The notes beneath the pieces were generated by a model that had not been told where the DNA came from, made no database searches, and worked only from the letters and a program-made list of their open reading frames with translations. 64,000 nt of DNA, taken from assembly GCA_034440615.1 (NCBI GenBank), contig JAOTOM010005097.1, forward strand, positions 360,001-424,000, in the 5' to 3' direction. The first letter of the stretch is position 1, and each line of letters starts with the position of its first letter. Position numbers and translations under genes: made by a program. Shown one piece after another: positions 11,848 to 22,776 of the stretch. Source of the stretch: Ashinkailepas kermadecensis (Eukaryota > Arthropoda > Thecostraca > Neolepadidae).

Positions 11848-11913
11848 CCGATTGTCAACGATCTGGCAGCCGATTGCGGGCGATCTGGCAGCCGATTGTC
11901 GGCCATCTGGCAG
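11848..11913. repeat. 22-bp tandem repeat, 3 copies
   Basis: CCGATTG followed by a variable tetramer and GATCTGGCAG (third copy CATCTGGCAG), exactly 22 bp apart. Confidence 0.85.
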
Positions 11914-12047
11914 CCCAGCCTCGTCGGCGGCGGAGCGGCCCTCCACGCGGCGCGGGCGCGTCACGAGAGCAGCGGCGTGACACGATCGGTGCTGCCGGCG
12001 GCCCGGCGCTCACGACCAACCACGACTGCTGCCGACAGGGCCGCGGT

Positions 12048-12249
12048 GTGACGTCACGCGAACGGTACGCCAGCTGGCGCCGCGCGGCGGCGGTGATTCA
12101 CGCCGCGAGCCGGCGTGACGTCACGGCCGGGCGTGACGCCGCGCCGACGTGGCGGCCGGCTGTGACGCCGGTGGTGCCACTAGCTCGAGTGACGTCGCCA
12201 CTCCGCGGCGGCTCGGGTGCTGTCACGCCGAGAGGCGGCGTGACGTCAC
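12048..12249. promoter_or_regulatory. cluster of three GTGACGTCAC (CRE) palindromes
   Basis: The 10-mer GTGACGTCAC occurs at about 12048, 12115 and 12240, within a CpG-rich block that also has many CGTCA half-sites. TGACGTCA is the established binding site of CREB/ATF bZIP factors. No transcript is visible, so regulatory function is inference. Confidence 0.5.
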
Positions 12250-12344
12250 GGCCGGCTGTGACGCCGGTGGTGCCACTAGCTCGAGTGACGTCGCCACTCC
12301 GCGGCGGCTCGGGTGCTGCCACGGCGAGAGAAGCAACGCGTGCA
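12153..12344. repeat. 96-bp tandem duplication
   Basis: 12153-12248 and 12249-12344 are nearly identical over the first 70 bp or so (from CGGCCGGCTGTGACGCCGG). The first copy ends in the third CRE palindrome. Confidence 0.9.
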
Positions 12345-12541
12345 GCCGAAGTGTTATCGAGCTGAAGTTCCACCGAGATTAATACGCACGTCGCTTCCAC
12401 TTGGTTCTGCCGGGAGGGGAGATAGATGCCTTGGCCGGACAGGCGTTCAAACCTTTGCGGATTGCTCCATGGAGTCCCATTTCGACATATGAAAGCGCGG
12501 AGAAAGCCGACGCAGCCGCTGGAGAAGCCCGCTGTTTCATA

Positions 12542-13503
12542 GGGTCTGTTCCCGTGGCTCCACTACCCTCCACAAACCTCCACTGGTCGTTTCCGTCGCA
12601 AATCCGGTGGAGATTTTTCCTCCACCAACCTCCACCAGTGGAGCAAAAGCTCCACCAGCCCAGAAGCACGGTCCAAGTGTGATTTTTCAGTTGAGCTCAA
12701 TCACGGCGCACTTGCGCCATATATTTGCGCGTAAACGACGTCATCCATCATATGAATCTCATCTTCATGAATCAACTGAATACTAGGAACATCCTTCGCA
12801 AAGGAAATATGTAATTACTACAACTATGAACAATAGTCGAAGTAACAGATGCAGACCACTAAACATCCTTTTTGAGGCCTTTGATCTACGTCATTCGGCC
12901 TAAGGGGAAGATGTTACTTTACCGGCCGGATCCGCTGCAATCCCCGTGCCCAGAAGTACCGCCGTTCTCCCTGCGCCGACTAAAATCCTACTCGAGCCCG
13001 ATCGACGAGGTCGGGAAAGTTGAGATAAGGAAAAGTCAGCATCGGGTAGAGAAGCGCCTCGGGGCCGAGGGAGCCCGACGGGTCCAGACACGATATTATA
13101 TGATGTACGTTAAGAAAGCAGCCTGTAACCAACCGCAAAACAGGGGGAGACGATGCTCAACCGAAAGGGAAGAGAGATTGCCTGGTTCAGCCCATAGGCA
13201 AAAAGAACATCTGTGCTCCCCGCAGTCCCTGAGGACACGTACATACCCAGAAATCAAGACAAATTTGAGACTTTGTACAACAAGGCACACTATGTACGTT
13301 GTGCGATCATCTGGACAAACATTTGAAGGGCAATTTGGCCAATTTATGATACAGCGCCAAATGCTTCCTTTTTGTCGCGGAATTCACACCGCTGTCAGCT
13401 GATTTCTCCACCAAGCTCCACCGGTCGTTCCCGTGGGCAAGTCTCAACTAGCCTCAACTAACCTCCACTGAGTTCCTTCTGGTGGAGCCACGGGAACAGA
13501 CCC
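12542..13503. mobile_element. TIR DNA element (MITE-like), 962 bp, perfect 22-bp inverted termini
   Basis: The left end (12542-12563) starts GGGTCTGTTCCCGTGGCTCC and its exact complement forms the right end (13482-13503). Both sides are flanked by ATA, a probable 3-bp target duplication. Subterminal CTCCAC(T/C)GGTCGTT(T/C)CCGT occurs near both ends in direct orientation. The GGGTCTGTT terminus and a 3-bp duplication suggest a PIF/Harbinger-like non-autonomous element, but ATA is not the TWA expected, so the superfamily is uncertain. A 176-codon open frame at 12872-13402 (+) lies inside; I recognise no transposase motif in it. Perfect TIRs suggest it inserted fairly recently. Confidence 0.85.
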
Positions 13504-13625
13504 ATAAAGAGCAGGGACCCCACCCACGGAATGCGGCCACACCAGACGGCAGAGGCGATGTCCCGTGTGTTCCAGCGACGAGCGAATCTCGTGGACCGGG
13601 CCCCGGCCGAGCATCAATGCACACT

Positions 13626-13699
13626 GGGAACGACACCGGGTCTCCTTCGTGTTATTCTCCATGGGAACGACACCGGGTCTCCTTCGTGTTATTCTCCAG
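13626..13699. repeat. 37-bp tandem duplication
   Basis: GGGAACGACACCGGGTCTCC and the following bases occur at 13626 and again at 13663, essentially identical. Confidence 0.92.
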
Positions 13700-13766
13700 A
13701 ATGCATTGTCTCCAGAGTGTGCGCATTTCCTTCACAAGCCGAATGATTAACTGTGTTTTAGCACCA

Positions 13767-13781
13767 CCCCCCCCCCCCCCC
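13767..13781. repeat. poly-C tract (15 C)
   Basis: Run of 15 C, about 50 bp before the 39-bp array. Confidence 0.95.
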
Positions 13782-13828
13782 AAGCACAAAAACGCCAGAT
13801 CAGTAGGAAGTATCTCAGCATCAGTAGC

Positions 13829-14248
13829 GATCTGGCAGGAAGTACCTGGCAGGTGGTATCGCCCACCACTCTGGCAGGGAGCATCGCCCCCACCACTATG
13901 TCAGGGAGTACCTTGCAGGGAGCATCGCCCACCACTATGGCAGGGAGTGTCTGGCAGGTGGTATCGCCCACCACTATGGTAGGGAGTAACTGGCAGGTGG
14001 TATCGCCCACCACTCTGGCAGGGAGCATCGCCCACCACTATGTCAGGGAGTACCTGGCAGGTGGTATCGCCCACCACTATGGCAGGGAGTGTCTGGCAGG
14101 TGGTATCGCCCACCACTATGGCAGGTGGTATCACCCACCACTATGTCAGGGAGTGTCTGGCAGGGAGTATCGCCCACCACTATGACAGAGAGTATCTGGC
14201 AGGTGGTATCGCCCACCACTCTGGCAGGGAGCATCGCCCCCACCACTT
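13829..14248. repeat. 39-bp minisatellite, about 11 copies
   Basis: Unit contains CTGGCAGGTGGTATCGCCCA then CCACTATGGCAGGGAGTGT. Some units lack a segment and run 25-27 bp. GGTGG-TATCGC-CCACC gives each unit a 5-bp stem with a 6-nt loop. Multi-frame open frames are repeat artefacts. Confidence 0.94.
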
Positions 14249-15174
14249 GCCGCATGTGTTGCGTCTGCGAATGTAACCACCAGATCGTGACGGGTGGCTT
14301 GCAGCGTGTGGAAGAGCGCAGGGACCGGCATGAGCAGCTGCACCCACGAACATCATGACACGGCGTGCCTCGTGTGCCCCCGAAGACCATTCGGTCGGGG
14401 TGCGGGCAGGCTCACGCCACGGGCTGACGGACTCGGCTCTGCCCGCTGCCGGAGAGGGTGCAGTCGGCCAGACAGTGGCCGCCGGGCACGGGCTGGAGGC
14501 TGGACCGACAGCGGCCACCGCTATCTGGACACTCGAGCCTTGGCGTGAGGTGTGCGGTGAAACTCAACGCACTTGCTGCGCAGACCACAGACAAGCAGCA
14601 ATGCTGTTCAACGCACCTACGGCCTCCATCTATCCACGTTCACGACTAGCTGACCGCTGGAGCGTGCTGCTACCTGAATCTGATGGACAACTTCCATGCA
14701 CTGTTTGCACGTGACCTGTGCAACACCAGGCCGCCGCTTTCGAAAGCCGGCGGCGATTAACTATCGGCCGTGCAATGTCGGCTGTGGACGACTGGCTGCG
14801 GTCGCCTCATCGGACACAGAGGTGAGCCGTGCCCCGACGCCAACCGCCCGTCACGAACTAACAAGCTCTCTCCTCTGCTCGACGGCTTCGTTTGTGTGCG
14901 CGATCGCATTGCTCCGTTGGCACGTCGTGCATGTGTGTGAATGACGTCCAATAAGGCACACAATCGCCGGATCGCCTCGGTACGCGATATGCTGCAAGTC
15001 GTCAATTAGATCACGCCCCGGAGAACACCCTCACCCGGCCACTGAAGAGAAAGCCCGCTGACCTGGAGTCGTAATGGTGCATAGCGTGCAGACGATTGCT
15101 GGGAGCCGCCCAGCCTGGCACGCGTGCACGGTCCGAGCACGGCGCTCACAAGAGCTTGTGAGCGCCGACAGATC
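14249..15174. other. unassigned GC-rich sequence
   Basis: No repeat or recognisable gene. Open frames of up to about 119 codons on + have no known motif. Confidence 0.4.
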
Positions 15175-15365
15175 AGCATGACGTTCACAGGCTGTGATCT
15201 GCCACAGCATGACGCTCACAGGCTGTGATCTGTCACAGCATGACGTTCACATGCTGTGATCTCTGTCACAGCATGACGTTCACATGCTGTGATCTCTGTC
15301 ACAGCATGACGCTCACAGGCTGTGATCTGTCACAGCATGACACTCACAGGCTGTAATCTGCCACG
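15175..15365. repeat. hairpin minisatellite, 31-33 bp unit, about 6 copies
   Basis: Unit CACAGCATGACG(T/C)TCACA(G/T)GCTGTG followed by ATCTGT or ATCTCTGT. In the best units CACAGCATG and CATGCTGTG are perfect 9-bp arms around ACGTTCA, so each unit is a stem-loop. Other units have CACAGGCTGTG, changing one stem position. Confidence 0.94.
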
Positions 15366-16520
15366 AATTGCCTGACTCGTGGCTTTATTGCGAAACCATT
15401 CCTGAGATCAGTACTATATACAGGCAGATTGACGAGTCTACTTTCCGCTTCAGCGCCCGAAAGTTTCGTCGCCGGAATTTATTTCACTTGCTGAAGACCA
15501 GCTCGCATTGGAGGTGACAAAAGTGTACGACCACAAACCCGACCACAAAGGCCGGTCATGACCGGAGGGCGTTTTGAACGGTATTTGAAATATATACCCC
15601 GGTCGTTCAAACGGCTATGTGATATAATTTTGATGCATTGATTATAATCAATGCAACAGTTAACAAATAACACTATCATAATCATCATGCACATCGCGTG
15701 ACACACTTCAATATTCCAGCCAACAATTTTGTCATGTGCATTGAACAACTTGGTGATAAATCCTGGAATATTTCAAGATATTTGCCATGTTAATTGTACA
15801 AAACAGCAAATAATGAACGACACTGGAGATAGTTCAAGCATAACTATAGCATGCAGCCTTTACAGAGAAGAATTGCAATTGCAATGAAGACAAAATGTAA
15901 ATTAGTTTTACCAGATATCGAGCAATATAATGTGATTGGTATCAGGTGCAAATGCCACATACATGGCACAGGACTAACATTGCAGCACATGGTCTTAAGA
16001 TGATGTACAAGTAGCGTCGCATTTCACGGTTGTGTAACCCATATACAGCACTTTCTTCAAAGTTTGTTGAACGACAATGCAAGCGAAAACAAGCTTTCTC
16101 TTAGGAAGTAATTATGTTTGCATTGGCAGGCTTGCATAGATAACAGTAAAATTTCCAAACAAAACATCTGCCAACGTGCACAGGCTAATACTTGCCTTCT
16201 TGATGCAAAGAAATAGCAGACATTTGCAACCCTCAACAAGGTTTCAGTTTCGTAGTGAATTAATCAGTTGCACATTGCACACCATATCTAATATTTTGAT
16301 CATTATGCTATTAAGGTCACAATTTAAAACTAAATATTCATCGCTGTTTAAACTTGATATTATGTTCTCTGCGACCCAGGTTCCGTGGTTAAAATATCTG
16401 CCCTGCAAGCGCTGGCAGCGCCATTTTAGTCTTCATGCTACACTTCTTGATATTACGATGATTTAGTGTTGGATATGAGCTGCTGAGCATACAACCTCAA
16501 GCAGTGAATCAAGCGAGTGA
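15366..16520. other. AT-rich unassigned sequence
   Basis: No gene found. CCGGTCATGACCGG is a perfect 14-bp palindrome near 15551. TTTGAACG and CGTTCAAA near 15573 and 15604 could pair. Confidence 0.45.
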
Positions 16521-16622
16521 TCTTGGTATGTAACTGCACCCAAAGCTCCCATCTTGGTATGTAGCTACAGCGAAAGCTCCCATCTTGGTATGTAGCTGGA
16601 GCCAAAGCTGCCATCTTGGTAT
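16521..16622. repeat. 31-bp tandem repeat, about 3.5 copies
   Basis: Units begin CATCTTGGTATGTAGCT and continue through (C/G)(A/C)(A/G)AAGCTCC. It abuts dispersed repeat A. Confidence 0.88.
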
Positions 16623-16642
16623 GTGATGTTAATCAGTATCAG

Positions 16643-16905
16643 GGTTGTAAAAATACACTGTTCGTGGGGTTTTAGCATCTATAACATTATCCTGATCAGA
16701 AAATTGCCGTCTCGCTTTTACCATTGTAATGTTCAATGGTGTGATTTGCCTATGCACCGCTCTGTGATAGTGTTCAAAATTCGCTGGAAATTGAAACAAA
16801 GATTTTGATGCCACAGGTTTGAAGAAAAATATACGCGCCATATTCGATTAGCCAGACATTTTCTTCTCCACATCCAGGGCCACAAAGTATCCAAACCCGA
16901 TTGGT
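16643..16905 (+). repeat. dispersed repeat family A, copy 2
   Basis: Same-orientation partner of 5536-5790 with landmarks in the same order; CAGGTTTGAAGAAAAA is the longest shared block. Not coding. Confidence 0.72.
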
Positions 16906-18325
16906 ATCTGATGCCATGAATATGAAGTGATATAATAATAATTCCACAGCGTTCAGCGTAGGTTGCCGGAATTATGTTTTACAAATACAGATGATGGCAA
17001 CACATATCGAAATAATTTCAATTAATATTCAAACAACCGCAACCCTTACCAGTCCACCTGCCACCGATTGGAAACATGGCCCTGTCATGCATATTTGTCA
17101 TCCAGAATGTTTTCCTTACCGGGGGATTATCAACTTCTTTTTGCGAAAACATGCATGGAGTTGTTCGAAAATGACTGGAAGTTCATAATTGTTTGATAAA
17201 TATATTCGAAACTGACATGGAAGTATAAAGGAGTATATGTCAGATACAGAAATAAACTTATCTTTTCCAACCCGGAATGCCGAAAACAAATCTCCAAATC
17301 CAGGATTACTAAGCATGAATCCAACCTTGAACATGACTCATTATGTATCATGTAGCAATTTACCAGCTAATTATCGTTTTATTGTAGCTATTGGCATGTT
17401 GCCTTCTTTTCCAGCCATTCGTGTTCAACGATGGTCATGCTTTTCTTGTAGTGGCTAAGTGAGGTGTCAGCTGACATTAATGTCAAGACGAGGTGCTTTT
17501 TCAGGTGAATTACTATGCATTGATGATTACCTAATGCATTGGTTAAGCTGGGCAGCTCACTGTAATCATGAAATAAGGATTATATTTAAACAGTGCAGGG
17601 AGAAGAAGAATTCGGCGAAGCAAATGATAGTAAGGCAGACCATTTGTATCGCTTTCATAGTAGATTACCAGGAAGCTTGAAGGCTGAGGAAATATTGCAC
17701 TTTGTATTTCGGAATCTGGTAGTGGTATGATATGATTATTGGACAAGCTGTGCGACATCTTACAAATGTCGCTGTCTTACAGAACAATAGATGTGTGAAA
17801 GCTTCGTAGTCTTAATTTTCCTGTGTCCTCAGGTTGAAAATGGCAATTAATAGACTTTAACCTATGTGTTGTAAGAATTGGTTTGAAACCATCATGCCCC
17901 TGCAATCAATGCTTACGCCTATGCGAATAAGACGTTCTGGAAAGAGGTTTATTTTCATGTCATGTTGCGAGAGTGAACGAGGTTATGGAAAGTGGTGTGA
18001 ATTGTATGTGATCTTAGTTAAGCAGAAAAGGTAACTGTTTTATGTACCAAAAAAATGCACTGCAAAGGAGGTCGTTGACCGGGCCTCAGTATATTTTGGC
18101 TGAGTCCCAATCGGACTTGGTAACATCCGATCGGCCGAGCCCGAGTTTCGGTCACAAAATTTGTGTTATTTGCCACACCTAATCACAACACTTTGTCACC
18201 AATTGTCCCATGCTTGTGTAAGGCATTCGACTTTGGATTTGGGACTGTGTAGGAGTGAATTTAAACTGAACACGTAGCACAGAGGAAGGCGGTGTCCATC
18301 AAACGGCATGCTTATCTTTTCCACA
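16906..18325. other. AT-rich unassigned sequence
   Basis: No repeat, RNA gene or convincing exon seen. Composition is more AT-rich than the rest of the window. Confidence 0.45.
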
Positions 18326-18545
18326 TTAGCCTAGTTGGCTCACAACTTGCTTATCTCAGTTGCCCCAGCTGGCGGTTAACATGTAGCCTAGTTAGCTCAC
18401 AACTTGCTTATCTCAGTTGCCCCAGCTGGCGGTTAGCATGTAGCCTAGTTAGCTCACAACTTGCTTATCTCAGTTGCCCCAGCTGGCGGTTAGCATGTAG
18501 CCTAGTTAGCTCACAACTTGCTTATCTCAGTTGCCCCAGCTGGCG
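18326..18545. repeat. 57-bp minisatellite, about 4 copies
   Basis: Unit AGCCTAGTTAGCTCACAACT then TGCTTATCTCAGTTGCCCCA then GCTGGCGGTTAGCATGT. It is 57 bp = 19 codons, so one + frame reads through all copies, but the peptide resembles nothing I know. Confidence 0.94.
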
Positions 18546-20064
18546 GACAGATTTTTACTGGTCAAGCCCAGTTCTCTTTCCCAGCACTAGCGTCGTTATA
18601 TCCATATTGCTAGCGTTAGCTAGTCGGCCTGCGGGGTTTTCTGGCCGCGACAACAACAGCAAATTGTGAACGTGCCATAGGTATCCTTTCCATGCTAGTG
18701 ATAATCATCGTGTGTTCTCGTTTTGATCCAGGTGGACTAGCGATAAATACAATGAGAGCATGAGATATACTGTTGTTGGAGGACACCCATGCACCTCGCA
18801 TCGCAATCATCATTTCTTCCCAGTGTTAAATATCCCGCTGAATGTGTGTTAGGTGGTGAGCAGATTAGAAGTGGTCTCATTAAGCGTACAATCACGGATC
18901 CGTACCTCTGGATGAAGTCGGAATTTCCACCGACCCGTCACATCTCTCACCGGGCCCCTCTGCCGCCCAGACTGGACGCCGCTGTCGTCGGGCCGATGCT
19001 TGTCAGAAGCGATACCACCAGCTGCATGATATTTATAGTTGCGATCGGTGACGATGTGAGGTCAGTCGTCCTCAATTAATTTCCGGACAGCAGCAGCCAG
19101 CGGCCGATGGTGCCCGCCGTTCCGCATGTGAGCGGGTCCATTGTGTGTGACTTAGAATGATCCAACATGGTCTTAAGTAGCTACCGACACCTTGTCCTAG
19201 TGTGGCATTTAATATTCGGCAAAACAATTGACATTTTCCCAGGAGGGTTACTCAGTGGTCATGTGCGAGAATCAGACTCAAAATAATTTGCTTTCAATGC
19301 AATGATTTCGGAAGCTCTGGCTGAATAACTCCTGGTGATGAATATGTTTGTTTTAATCCGGAATCAATTCCAGCATTATGGCGTGTGCATTCTCTATTTC
19401 TCCGACGTGATGTGATAAATATTCCTTTCGTGTGACATTTGTTGACCCATGTTGCTTTGTATTCTTGCATCGTCCCCATACGTACACACCGACACGCTCT
19501 CGACCTATGCCCACGCGGGTCCGCTCCTGAACCCAGGTCTCGTTTGCTCACGGTGCGGAGGTCAGGTTGACTGTCAATCTGGAGACCATACTGGCGCCAT
19601 GCCCGGAGGTCAGTTGACTCTTCCTGTCAGCGGAGCAGCCAGGGGGTGGGAAGGAGGATATCGGCCGCATGCCGTGAGGTGATTTGGCTTCTTCTGTTTG
19701 ACAGGTGACCGACATCGGTGGCTGCCTCCTCCCGTACCACTGGCGTCCCGCTCCCTGTGACAAGCTCGGACTGCGCGCCTGTCATGTGTCAAACTCTTCC
19801 CACGTGTCCCGGGGTCACGCTCAACTCGCTTACGGATGTGAATGTAGAGATCTAGAAGTCTGCCTAGTGATCACATCCTGTCTCCATCCGCCAGAGATCA
19901 CGCCCATTCGCCCTCTGCCCCTCAAAGGTTACACCCACCCATCGTTTGCACTGCGCGGTACCTCTGGCTACCCGTCCGTCCCAACGAGTTCTCGACATCA
20001 TTTTGTCCGAAGGCATAATTCAGGCCAGGTGGAAAGCCGATCAGCCCCGGCCGCGGCCCCATCC
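18546..20064. other. unassigned sequence
   Basis: No supported gene. At about 19550-19700 there are two or three diverged repeats of GGAGGTCAG-TTGACT-CTGTCAG character. Confidence 0.4.
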
Positions 20065-20302
20065 TGACCGCGACCCATCCCAGTCGTGACCCAACTCCGG
20101 TCGTGACCCCACTCCGGTCGTGACCCCACTCCGGTCGTGACCCCACTCCGGTCGTGACCCCACTCCGGTCGTGACCCCACTCCGGTCGTGACCCCACTCC
20201 GGTTGTGACCCCACTCCGGTTGTGACCCCACTCAGGTTGTGACCCCACTCAGGTCGTGACCCCACTCCGGTCATGACCCCACTCCGGTCGTGTGACCCCG
20301 TC
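20065..20302. repeat. 17-bp minisatellite, about 14 copies
   Basis: Unit GTCGTGACCCCACTCCG, with GGTTGTGACC and ACTCAGG variants clustered toward the right end. Confidence 0.95.
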
Positions 20303-20679
20303 CCGGCCAACAAACGGACGGCAGCCAGTTCTCCGAACTTCGCCCGAGCCGTGTGTGCAGGGCAGCTGCTGCGGCCGATTGGCAGATCAGGCTGACGGCG
20401 AGCGACACGATGACCGACTGGGCAGTCGGGTGGTCGCTCGCAGTCGCCAGGTCTCCTCGGTGCACGTGGCGGCGCCGACCCTGAAGCGGCCGGCCGTGCC
20501 CTGCTGCTCACGAGTCCAGCGGCGACGGCGCCCGCGCGGCGGCCCGACACCGCACGGAAATCGCACGGCAGCCGCCGCAATCACAACCCCCCCCCCCCCT
20601 CGTCTATTTCCGACCAGATGCAGGCGGCGCACGGGTGGCGGAGTGGCGCCGCGCCCCACCCGGTGACAGCTGCCCGTCT

Positions 20680-20680
<1 letters not shown>
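20303..20680. other. GC-rich block with 13-C tract
   Basis: CpG-rich sequence with a 13-C run at 20587-20599, leading into the CT array. No gene motif. Confidence 0.45.
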
Positions 20681-20738
<58 letters not shown>

Positions 20739-20996
20739 GTCTCTGTCTCTGTCTCTGTCTCTGTCTCTGTCTCTGTCTCTGTCTCTGTCTCTGTCTCTGT
20801 CTCTGTCTCTGTCTCTGTCTCTGTCTCTGTCTCTGTCTCTGTCTCTGTCTCTGTCTCTGTCTCTGTCTCTGTCTCTGTCTCTGTCTCTGTCTCTGTCTCT
20901 GTCTCTGTCTCTGTCTCTGTCTCTGTCTCTGTCTCTGTCTCTGTCTCTGTCTCTGTCTCTGTCTCTGTCTCTGTCTCTGTTCTCTCTCTCTCTGTT
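20681..20996. repeat. (CT)n and (CTCTGT)n microsatellite
   Basis: About 50 bp of pure CT, then about 41 perfect CTCTGT hexamers, then a short CT end. It is polypyrimidine apart from the regular G. Ser-Leu and Cys-Leu frames are artefacts. Confidence 0.97.
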
Positions 20997-21037
20997 CTGC
21001 GGAGCCCGTCTCGATCGGCGGGTCCGCAGCGGTGCCG

Positions 21038-21255
21038 GCGCCGTGAGTCTGTGTGACTCCCGGCCCGGGGTGGCTGTCGTTGTGTATACGTCCGCGAGTC
21101 AGCAGCCGGCGCCGTGAGTCTGTGTGACTCCCGGCCCGGATGGCTGTCGTTGTGTATACGTCCGCGAGTCAGCAGCCGGCGCCGTGAGTCTGTGTGACTC
21201 CCGGCCCGGGTGGCTGTCGTTGTGTAGACGTCCGCGAGTCAGCAGCCGGCGCAGA
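21038..21255. repeat. 70-71 bp tandem repeat, 3 copies
   Basis: GCGCCGTGAGTCTGTGTGAC starts units near 21040, 21111 and 21181. Copies differ by single bases (GGGGTGG, GGATGG, GGGTGG; GTATACG, GTAGACG). Confidence 0.94.
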
Positions 21256-21296
21256 CCTGCCACCGGCGCCGTCAGCGAAACGTCACAACAGACGCT

Positions 21297-21357
21297 GATT
21301 GTTTCGACGATTGTCTCGGCGATTGTCTCGGCGATTGTCTCGGCGATTGTCTCGACG
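21297..21357. repeat. 12-bp tandem repeat, 5 copies
   Basis: GATTGTCTCGGC with GATTGTTTCGAC and GATTGTCTCGAC at the edges. Confidence 0.93.
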
Positions 21358-21962
21358 CCTGGGCGTGCTTCCACTGCGTCAGAAAACAATCAGCGGCGTA
21401 GTCGGCCGGCGGCCAGCAGGCGATCCCGCTCGCCGCCGCTCCAGTGACAATGTGCAGCGCAGGTGGATTGTGCTGCCGCACCTGCAAGTGCCGCCTGCCC
21501 TCCGGCAGTGCCGCTTCGCCACCACTGTCACCTCCTCCACCATCCCGCTTTCGGCAACGAGGCCACCCACAACTGTGTCGGTGTACTCCCTGTGCGGTTT
21601 GTGTGCCAAGTTGTTTCAGACGATGCAACGCGAAGCCCATCAACCTGCTACCTTCAGTACTGGCGTTATCGTGGGAATCGTCCCATGCTTCTCAGTATCT
21701 ACATCTAAGGGTCAGTGCTCCCGCCAACAATAATTCAGCGTGATGGTCACGAGGAGGGTCACGCTGCACGCGACAGGAGGCACGTATCGATTCCAAGATC
21801 GTTCGTCCAGCCAGTGTACTCGTTGGCCGACTGTGAAATAGGCCGGGCAGTGTGGCAATGTGGCTGCGACGCACCGCTCTTCCATTCGTCAGCAACTAAT
21901 GCCTGCTACGAACTCGACCGCCAACGTGGACCTCACGGACTTCACTCAAACGTTTGTGATAG
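21358..21962. other. unassigned sequence
   Basis: GC-rich first half. No gene or repeat recognised. Confidence 0.4.
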
Positions 21963-22203
21963 CTGGTGGGCTGTAAGCGAATGAGGCGGGTGGGCTGTAA
22001 GCAAATGAAGCGAGTGGGCTGTAAGCGAATGAGACGGCGGGCTGTAAGCGAATGAAGCGGGTGGGCTGTAAGAGAATGATGCGGGTGGGCTGTAAGCGAA
22101 TAGGCGGGCTGGTTGTAAGCGAATGAGCCGGGTGGGTTGTAAGAGAATGGTGCGGGAGGGATGCAAGTGAATGTGGTGGGTGGGATGTAAGCGAATGAGG
22201 CGG
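21963..22203. repeat. 24-bp minisatellite, 10 copies
   Basis: Unit GTGGGCTGTAAGCGAATGAA plus GCGG. Units near the right end drift (GTTGTAAGAGAATGG, GATGCAAGTGAATGT), a left-to-right decay. Confidence 0.94.
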
Positions 22204-22697
22204 CCATTTCCCCCAGCACTCTGGGCTCACCGGTGCGCGGGCTGCCGGGAGTTGGCTGGACGCGAGACGTCAACAAAGGGCATACCCTGGCGGCGCAGTT
22301 GGTAGCCGCACGTGATCACATTCTGCGCAATACTCGAGGCCGGCGCTATCACCGGGGGCTTTCAGAACAGACGCCTGCAATATGCAGGCTGACTGAGGTC
22401 TTCCGCTTCTTTCGGCACGCGATCACGAGCTGTGCAACAAAACGAAACGGCAGGAATTACATGAAAGGAATCCGTCGACGGGTAACACGAATCTCCCTGC
22501 ATCACGAGTCCCTCTGGATCCCTACCTGAATGAATATGGATGAGGTGTCTGATGACATTCAATGTGATTGGTTTGTACATTGAGTTTAATGTTTCTGCGC
22601 AGCACCAGTTTTACCCCGGCGTCACACACGTACTGTTTGGCATCAAGTTGGCTTGTGCCAACATCAAGTTGGCTTGTGCCTTGCCGCATGACGTTGA
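22204..22697. other. unassigned sequence with small duplication
   Basis: ATCAAGTTGGCTTGTGCC is duplicated in tandem at about 22643-22680. No gene. Confidence 0.45.
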
Positions 22698-22713
22698 CCC
22701 CCCCCCCCCCCCC
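22698..22713. repeat. poly-C tract (16 C)
   Basis: Run of 16 C followed by a T and a further C run. Confidence 0.95.
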
Positions 22714-22756
22714 TCCCCCCGCCCTCCGGATTGATTGTGGCATGTGCCGGGACATT

Positions 22757-22776
22757 AAGAAGAAGAAGAAGAAGGG
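22757..22776. repeat. (AAG)n microsatellite
   Basis: Short AAG run of about six copies. Confidence 0.9.

Noticed and set aside
18292..18669. Secreted or membrane repeat protein of 125 codons
   Set aside because: The 57-bp unit is in frame, but the peptide lacks a signal or membrane pattern and the flanks do not look coding.
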